Source: Pseudobdellovibrionaceae bacterium
Lineage (GTDB): Bacteria; Bdellovibrionota; Bdellovibrionia; Bdellovibrionales; UBA1609
Direction of reading: 5' to 3'
DNA length: 64,000 nt
NCBI GenBank assembly: GCA_020635075.1
Contig: JACKAM010000001.1
Span: 1-64,000 of the forward strand
Shown: positions 59,740 to 64,000 of the stretch, one piece after another
Position numbering within the stretch: position 1 is the first letter of the stretch
How the letters are laid out: each line of letters starts with the position of its first letter
The notes under the pieces: model-generated
What the model was told of the DNA's origin: nothing
Database searches by the model: none
What the model saw: the letters and a program-made list of their open reading frames with translations, nothing else
Translations under genes and position numbers: made by a program

Positions 59740-60327
59740 ATGAAATTGGTTTTAACCGGTGGCCCTTCCGGGGGAAAGACCACCATGGCCATGTCGATCA
59801 CCAAAGTGTTTGCCCAGCGGGTGGTCATGATCCCGGAGTCTGCCAGCATTTTGTTTGGCGGCGGGTTCTCACGGCGGACCTATGCCGATGCGGTGAAGTT
59901 GCAGCAGCAGGCCATTTATGCGGTCCAGGTCGCTCACGAAGCCATTTATGAAATGGAAAATAAAGAGGATCTCCTTATGGTCTGTGACCGTGGAACCTTG
60001 GATGGCTGGGCCTATTGGCCCAACGAGAAAGATCCGGAGTTTTTCAGTAAAATCCAGTCGAGCGAAAAGGCCGAACTGAGCCGCTATGATTGGGTCATCC
60101 ATTTGGATACCGCAGGATCTGAGTCCTACGACAAGGAAAACGTCATCCGAATTGAAAATCACACCGAGGCTGATCTCATCAATGAACGCATCAAACAGTG
60201 CTGGAGCGGTCACCCTCGGCGTTTTATCATCCCTAGTACTGAGTCCTTCTTCCACAAAGTTTCAGCAGTGATGTCCATTGTGGAAAAAATCCTCGCCGGG
60301 ACGGAGTACGAGAAAATCAAGCTATAA
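59740..60327 (+). CDS. P-loop AAA_28-type ATP/GTP-binding protein
   Basis: The 195-residue protein has Walker A GGPSGGKTT (7-15) and a kinase-like body with VCDRGTLDGWAYWP (Walker B-like acidic/DRG motif) and YDWVIHLDT, as in the AAA_28 / NadR-kinase-like family of small nucleotide kinases. It starts 6 bases after the nuclease gene, so they are probably co-transcribed. The stop codon lies within the giant hairpin at 60324. Substrate is unknown. Confidence 0.85.
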   Translation: MKLVLTGGPSGGKTTMAMSITKVFAQRVVMIPESASILFGGGFSRRTYADAVKLQQQAIYAVQVAHEAIYEMENKEDLLMVCDRGTLDGWAYWPNEKDPEFFSKIQSSEKAELSRYDWVIHLDTAGSESYDKENVIRIENHTEADLINERIKQCWSGHPRRFIIPSTESFFHKVSAVMSIVEKILAGTEYEKIKL

Positions 60328-60427
60328 GGTTCCAGGCCCTCAAGTGATATGCACAGCCCCAAACGCAACCTCAATTCTGAGGGTGGGTTTGGGGCTGTGC
60401 ATATCACTTGAGGACCTGGAACCTTAT
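60324..60427. repeat. 104-base inverted repeat with a 41-position stem
   Basis: Left arm 60324-60364 and right arm 60387-60427 pair at 40 of 41 positions (single mismatch C60337/A60414). The outer ends are ATAAGGTTCCAGG and CCTGGAACCTTAT; the inner part is GTGATATGCACAGCCCC against GGGGCTGTGCATATCAC. The 22-base loop contains a further CCTCA/TGAGG mini-stem. The left arm includes the stop of the P-loop gene. No T run follows. Much longer and more perfect than a terminator; see findings. Confidence 0.92.
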
Positions 60428-60430
60428 GCG

Positions 60431-60448
60431 TTGGCACGGCGACTGCTT
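60431..60448 (+). promoter_or_regulatory. Sigma-54 (-24/-12) promoter of the NtrC-type gene
   Basis: TTGGCACGGCGACTGCTT matches the sigma-54 consensus TTGGCACG-N4-TTGC with GG at 60433-60434 and GC at 60445-60446, exactly 10 bases between; the only deviation is C for T at the start of the -12 element. Transcription would begin near 60458 and give a leader with a small hairpin CGGGC-GATTT-GCCCG (about 60518-60532) before the GAGGAG site. The downstream gene is itself a sigma-54 activator, so autoregulation is likely. Confidence 0.78.
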
Positions 60449-60552
60449 GAATTCCTGAAAATAAGGGTAAAAACCCTGGACTTAGGGGTAAAACGAGGCA
60501 ATATTGCTCAATAAACGGGCGATTTGCCCGCAAAGAGGAGATATTTTGTCCC

Positions 60553-62025
60553 ATGACTGAGCGAGGCAGTATCATCGTTGTCGACGATGACAATGAAATG
60601 CGGGAGATGGTGACCGAGTTTCTTTCTAAAGCTGGTTACCAGGTGACGGCCTTTCCATTAGCGACCAAGGCCTTTGAGCATCTTAAAGCGATTGTGGACA
60701 CCGAAGGCAACCTGGATTGTGTAGATCTAGTCCTGTCCGATATTCAAATGCCTGAGATGGATGGAATTGAGTTTGTTGAGCGGATGAAGCGGCTCTGTTC
60801 CGAGGTGCCGGTGATCCTCATCACCGCCTTTGGTAGCATTGAATCAGCCATTGAAGCCACCCGAGTGGGAGCTTACGACTACATTGTAAAGCCCTTTAAG
60901 CTCGCCGAAGTGGAAGTGCGGGTCGCTCGTGGCGTGCAGGTTCGCCGTTTGAAAATGGAAAACCAGGTGTTGCGCACTGAAGTGCAGAGAAACTGGTCGG
61001 CCGGCAAGTTGATCGGCAAGTCCAAGGCCATGCATTCGGTGTTTGAGTTGGTGGATCGCGTGTCCAAGGCCAACGCCAATGTGTTGATCACGGGAGAAAG
61101 CGGAACAGGGAAAGAAATGGTGGCCAGAGCCATTCACGAAGGGGGGCCACGGGCCAATCGCCCCTTTGTGGCCATTAACTGTACGGCCATTCCTGAAACC
61201 CTTTTGGAGTCAGAACTCTTTGGTCATGCCAAAGGTTCATTTACCGGGGCGGTTAATCGCAAGCGCGGTTTGTTTGAAGAGGCTGAAGGCGGAACCCTAT
61301 TTTTGGATGAGATTGGCGATCTGGACATGGCTCTTCAGGCGAAACTGTTGCGTGTTTTACAGGAGCGCAAGATCAAGGCTGTTGGTGACAACACCTACAA
61401 AGACATTGATGTGCGCATTGTAGCGGCGACTCACAAAGATCTCAGTGAGGCCATTAAGGATGGCCGATTCCGTGAGGACCTGTATTATCGTTTGGCCGTG
61501 ATTCCTATTCACATTCCTCCTCTGCGTCATCGTAAGGAGGACATTCCGATTCTGGCGAGATTCTTTTTGCAAAAGTATGGTTCTGCCAATAACTCTCCTG
61601 TGAAGGGGTTTTCCTCTTCAGCAGTCGAAAAGCTGATGAATTACCGCTGGGATGGAAACGTCCGTGAATTGGAAAACATCATTGAGCGTGTCGTAGTTCT
61701 GAGTACCAAGGAAATTATCGATGCTCCGGACCTGCCAGTTTCTGGTGGAACAGACACCGTTGAGGAGTTTTTTGCTACGGCGGTTTCCAGTTTGCCAACC
61801 GTCGCCGACTTGGAGCGCCGCTATATTAAGTATGTTTTAGATAAGACCGGCGGTCGCAAGGAAAAAGCCTCACAGATTCTGGGCATTAACCGCAGAACTT
61901 TGTATCGTAAAGAGCGCGAGTATGGCTTTGTGGACGACGGGCCTAAGAAGCCGGAGATGCCGGTACAGGCAGAAACTTCGGAGTTGCACCGGGGAGTGGA
62001 GTCGCCCCCCACGTTACCTCACTAA
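60553..62025 (+). CDS. NtrC-family sigma-54-dependent response regulator
   Basis: The 490-residue protein has a receiver domain (acidic Asp11-13, phospho-acceptor Asp63 in LVLSDIQMPEMDG), a AAA+ sigma-54 interaction domain with Walker A GESGTGKEMVA, GSFTGA loop (canonical GAFTGA with Ser for Ala), Walker B GGTLFLDEIGD and R-finger region, and a C-terminal Fis-type helix-turn-helix (KEKASQILGINRRTLYRK). It has a sigma-54 promoter of its own (60431). The likely kinase partner is encoded convergently at 62071. Targets are not evident, but the giant palindrome just upstream might carry its binding site. Confidence 0.95.
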   Translation: MTERGSIIVVDDDNEMREMVTEFLSKAGYQVTAFPLATKAFEHLKAIVDTEGNLDCVDLVLSDIQMPEMDGIEFVERMKRLCSEVPVILITAFGSIESAIEATRVGAYDYIVKPFKLAEVEVRVARGVQVRRLKMENQVLRTEVQRNWSAGKLIGKSKAMHSVFELVDRVSKANANVLITGESGTGKEMVARAIHEGGPRANRPFVAINCTAIPETLLESELFGHAKGSFTGAVNRKRGLFEEAEGGTLFLDEIGDLDMALQAKLLRVLQERKIKAVGDNTYKDIDVRIVAATHKDLSEAIKDGRFREDLYYRLAVIPIHIPPLRHRKEDIPILARFFLQKYGSANNSPVKGFSSSAVEKLMNYRWDGNVRELENIIERVVVLSTKEIIDAPDLPVSGGTDTVEEFFATAVSSLPTVADLERRYIKYVLDKTGGRKEKASQILGINRRTLYRKEREYGFVDDGPKKPEMPVQAETSELHRGVESPPTLPH

Positions 62026-62070
62026 CGGGCAAGAGAGTGCTGGGCATTCACTCGCAGGTGGCGAAAGTCC

Positions 62071-63219
62071 TTATTGTATTTGTGGAAGCTGAAGGGTGAA
62101 AGTAAAGCGAGTGCCTTTGCCCTCGGTGGATTCAACAAAAATCGTCCCCGACATTTCATTGATAATCCGATTGACGATGGACAGGCCAAGGCCTGTCCCC
62201 TGTCCCGTGGGTTTTGTGGTAAAAAAGGGCTCAAACACCTTTTTTAGGTTTTCTGGGGCAATTCCACAGCCACTATCTTCAATGGTGATCTCGGCACGAT
62301 CCACAGTGCGACGACCAAGAACACGAATATATTGAGCATTTTTTTCTGCGGAATCGTCTCTTTCGAGTTTCTTCTCAATGGCATGGACAGCATTGACCAT
62401 GAGGTTGATCAAGACTTGTTCCAGTCGGCCATCATCGGCAAAGGCCACCATGCCTTCTTCCAAATTGACTTCAACTTCAATTTTGTTCTTGCGGATCTTG
62501 GGAGCCAGCAGATCCAAAACCTCATCGACCACCGGCCGAATCTCCAGAATATCCAATTCCAAATCCGCCGAGTTGGAGCGACTGAGCTTCAGCAATGAGC
62601 CAATAAACCCTGAAATGCGATCTGTTTGCTTAATGATGATATCCAGATTCTTTTTCAGGTTTTCGTCACCCTCAGCATCCATCAGCAGCATTTCTGCTCG
62701 GCCGCGAATCACGCCGATCGGGGTTCCCACCTCATGGGCCATTCCGCTGGTCAGTACGCCGATGGTTGCCAGACGATCTTGCTGTTCCACCTGGGCCTGG
62801 AGATATTTTTGCTCTGTCAGGTCAAGGGCAATGCCCATGTAGCCAAGCACTTCGCCGGATCGTGAGCGATAGGGGGTAACGGTCAGAAGCACCGGCACTT
62901 CCTGGCCATCTTTGGCCTTATTGACCAATTCACCCTTCCAATAGCCGATTCGGGGATCCGTAATTTTCGACCACATTTTTTGGTAGAATTGGGAATCTTG
63001 GTGTTCTGAGCGCAAAATACTTGGGGTTTGACCGAGAGCCTCTTGGGCTGAGTACCCATAGGCTCTCGACCAGGCCTCGTTCACGTAAATCAGTCGTCCC
63101 TTGAGGTCTGTCACCATCACGGGTTCACTACAGCTCTGCACACACTGGGCGAAGAGCTGGTCCTGACTGAATAGTTGTGAGATTCCCACCTGATCCATCA
63201 CTGGAGGTAAATAACACAC
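62071..63219 (-). CDS. PAS-domain sensor histidine kinase (NtrB-like)
   Basis: The 382-residue soluble kinase has a PAS domain (about 20-140: SEPVMVTDLKGRLIYVNEAW...GYSAQEALGQ), an HisKA domain with His162 in GMAHEVGTPIGVIRG, and HATPase_c motifs: LINLMVNAVHAI (N), DSGCGI (G1), FEPFFTTKPTGQGTGLGLSI (F, G2). No transmembrane segment. It is convergent with the NtrC-type gene (45-base gap) and shares the pairing NtrB/NtrC. GTG start behind GGAGAA; an ATG seven codons later is possible. Confidence 0.93.
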   Translation of the reverse strand: MCYLPPVMDQVGISQLFSQDQLFAQCVQSCSEPVMVTDLKGRLIYVNEAWSRAYGYSAQEALGQTPSILRSEHQDSQFYQKMWSKITDPRIGYWKGELVNKAKDGQEVPVLLTVTPYRSRSGEVLGYMGIALDLTEQKYLQAQVEQQDRLATIGVLTSGMAHEVGTPIGVIRGRAEMLLMDAEGDENLKKNLDIIIKQTDRISGFIGSLLKLSRSNSADLELDILEIRPVVDEVLDLLAPKIRKNKIEVEVNLEEGMVAFADDGRLEQVLINLMVNAVHAIEKKLERDDSAEKNAQYIRVLGRRTVDRAEITIEDSGCGIAPENLKKVFEPFFTTKPTGQGTGLGLSIVNRIINEMSGTIFVESTEGKGTRFTFTLQLPQIQ

Positions 63220-63401
63220 TTCTCCAAAATTGACCTAATTTTTACACGGTCTTTTTTGGCACAAATCCTGCTGTTCTTTCAGGTATGCCGCCCTGAAATC
63301 GAACCCGGAACGCATGGGGGGAGGATGAGGGGACAAAGAGACGAACACCGCAGGGGCAAGAGGGTAAAATTGTCTCGCGGGACCAGGAACAGGTGTAGAA
63401 A

Positions 63402-63806
63402 ATGGCTGCCAGGGTGAAAACCGACAAACACATCATGGTCGTGGAAGATGACGCGGCTATGCAGGAGCTGATCAAAGAGTTCCTGGAAGGGCGGGGATTC
63501 CGCTTGAGTGTATTTCGTTCGGCATTGAAGGCCTTGGAGGCTCTTAATGCGGCAGCAAAAGGAGGGATTCCTCCGGTTGATCTGGTCATTTCTGACATCA
63601 ATATGCCGCAGATGGACGGTTTTGAATTCCTCCAGTTGGCTCAACAGACGATGCCTGAGGTCCCTGTCATATTGATTACAGCCTTTGGCAATCGGGTCAC
63701 TGAAAAGGCAGCCCTTCAAGAGGGGGCTGTGGCCTACTTGAACAAACCATTTTCTCTGGCCGAGCTCCACCAGGTGGTCTCGTCCCACGTGACGGCGACG
63801 GCTTAA
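63402..63806 (+). CDS. Single-domain response regulator
   Basis: The 134-residue receiver has the acidic pair Glu15-Asp16-Asp17 (VVEDDAAM), phospho-acceptor Asp65 (LVISDINMPQMDG), switch Thr in LITAFGN and Lys in YLNKPFS. It closely resembles the receiver domain of the NtrC-type protein nearby (LITAFGxx, SDIxMPxMDG), suggesting duplication and possible cross-talk or phosphate sink behaviour with the same kinase (start-to-start 183 bases, divergent). ATG behind AGGTG. Confidence 0.92.
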   Translation: MAARVKTDKHIMVVEDDAAMQELIKEFLEGRGFRLSVFRSALKALEALNAAAKGGIPPVDLVISDINMPQMDGFEFLQLAQQTMPEVPVILITAFGNRVTEKAALQEGAVAYLNKPFSLAELHQVVSSHVTATA

Positions 63807-63994
63807 AACCCAATTCTTTCCTAGATTTAGAACACATTAAGATCTCAGTCTTGTGTTGCTCCTGTCCCCATGAATGGGCCATAATTTCCCATCTATGTGG
63901 CTCCATTTGATTCAGATCGAATTGAAGGGCGAGCCGTACCTCCATTTGGTGGTACAAAACTTGAAATCTAGTCGCCGATAAGGAAGGAGGCTGT

Positions 63995-64000
63995 ATGTTT
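63995..64000 (+). CDS. Start of a further gene, cut by the window edge
   Basis: GGAAGGAGG followed after 4 bases by ATG TTT looks like the start of a gene running out of the window. Only two codons are visible. The 188 bases before it (63807-63994) hold no convincing gene; a 28-codon frame at 63895-63981 has no ribosome-binding site. Confidence 0.5.

Noticed and set aside
63895..63981. 28-codon plus-strand frame
   Set aside because: No ribosome-binding site and no conserved feature; the gene at 63995 has a much better start signal.
1..64000. tRNA or rRNA genes
   Set aside because: No cloverleaf-like region or T-loop sequence in a suitable context was found in intergenic DNA on either strand; a covariance search would be decisive.

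Overview
The window looks like a chromosomal segment of a Bdellovibrionota (Bdellovibrio-like) Gram-negative bacterium. The evidence is a TIGR02147-type regulator (23347-24168), lipoproteins with an FQNC lipobox (1-998 and 55144-56148), many secreted proteins and lipoproteins of unknown function, a 1066-residue modular fibre resembling the mosaic adhesive trimer (MAT) predation adhesins of Bdellovibrio (39966-43166), stand-alone pilus-type ATPases, and frequent GTG/TTG starts behind strong Shine-Dalgarno sites. This assignment is inference from gene content. I see no prophage, transposase, tRNA, rRNA or CRISPR.

Layout. 1-3.6 kb: a cut-off lipoprotein gene and a two-gene unit of exported proteins. 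3.8-9.3 kb: an aa3-type cytochrome c oxidase operon on the minus strand, in transcription order diheme cytochrome c, a 34-residue membrane peptide, coxB, coxA, subunit III, subunit IV, a second subunit III-like protein, a small membrane protein and a TlpA-like thioredoxin. It is divergent from an Rrf2 regulator with clustered cysteines. 9.9-20.5 kb: thiI, then a plus-strand run of two tandem twitch radical SAM enzymes, two methyltransferases, a membrane-anchored family 2 glycosyltransferase and an asparagine synthetase, facing a large membrane protein. 20.5-21.1 kb: non-coding repeats (a long imperfect palindrome plus 2.4 copies of a 179-bp unit). 21.3-26.8 kb: exported proteins and lipoproteins, including two paralogues and a zinc-protease-like lipoprotein, with the TIGR02147 regulator behind a good sigma-70 promoter.

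26.8-34.6 kb: a GspE-like ATPase, an exported protein, then a PstS-like binding protein, two paralogous porins, a CheA-like kinase, a CheX-like protein and a response regulator, which together look like one periplasmic sensing unit. 34.7-39.1 kb: a small basic exported protein, a PilT-like ATPase, a universal stress protein and a subtilisin. 39.1-43.9 kb: a pentapeptide-repeat protein, the MAT-like fibre and a divergent lipoprotein. 44-50.9 kb: a degenerate glycosyltransferase, an RND exporter fused in frame to a LolA-like domain, an exported protein and an outer-membrane barrel; these could form an envelope lipid or lipoprotein trafficking system. 51-56 kb: a lipoprotein, a three-gene ABC-2 exporter and an FQNC lipoprotein. 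56.3-64 kb: an RRM protein, a thioesterase, a stress protein with a histone-like lysine-rich tail, a beta-CASP nuclease, a P-loop kinase-like protein, then a 41-position inverted repeat followed by a sigma-54 promoter driving an NtrC-type regulator, its likely kinase and a lone receiver.

The most interesting signals are: the repeat block at 20.55-21.1 kb; the giant hairpin and sigma-54 promoter at 60.3-60.45 kb; a palindrome TGTCTCA-N3-TGAGA that recurs in intergenic DNA; the tandem radical SAM pair with a conserved extra cysteine quartet; the RND/LolA fusion that keeps an internal ribosome-binding site; and the MAT-like fibre.
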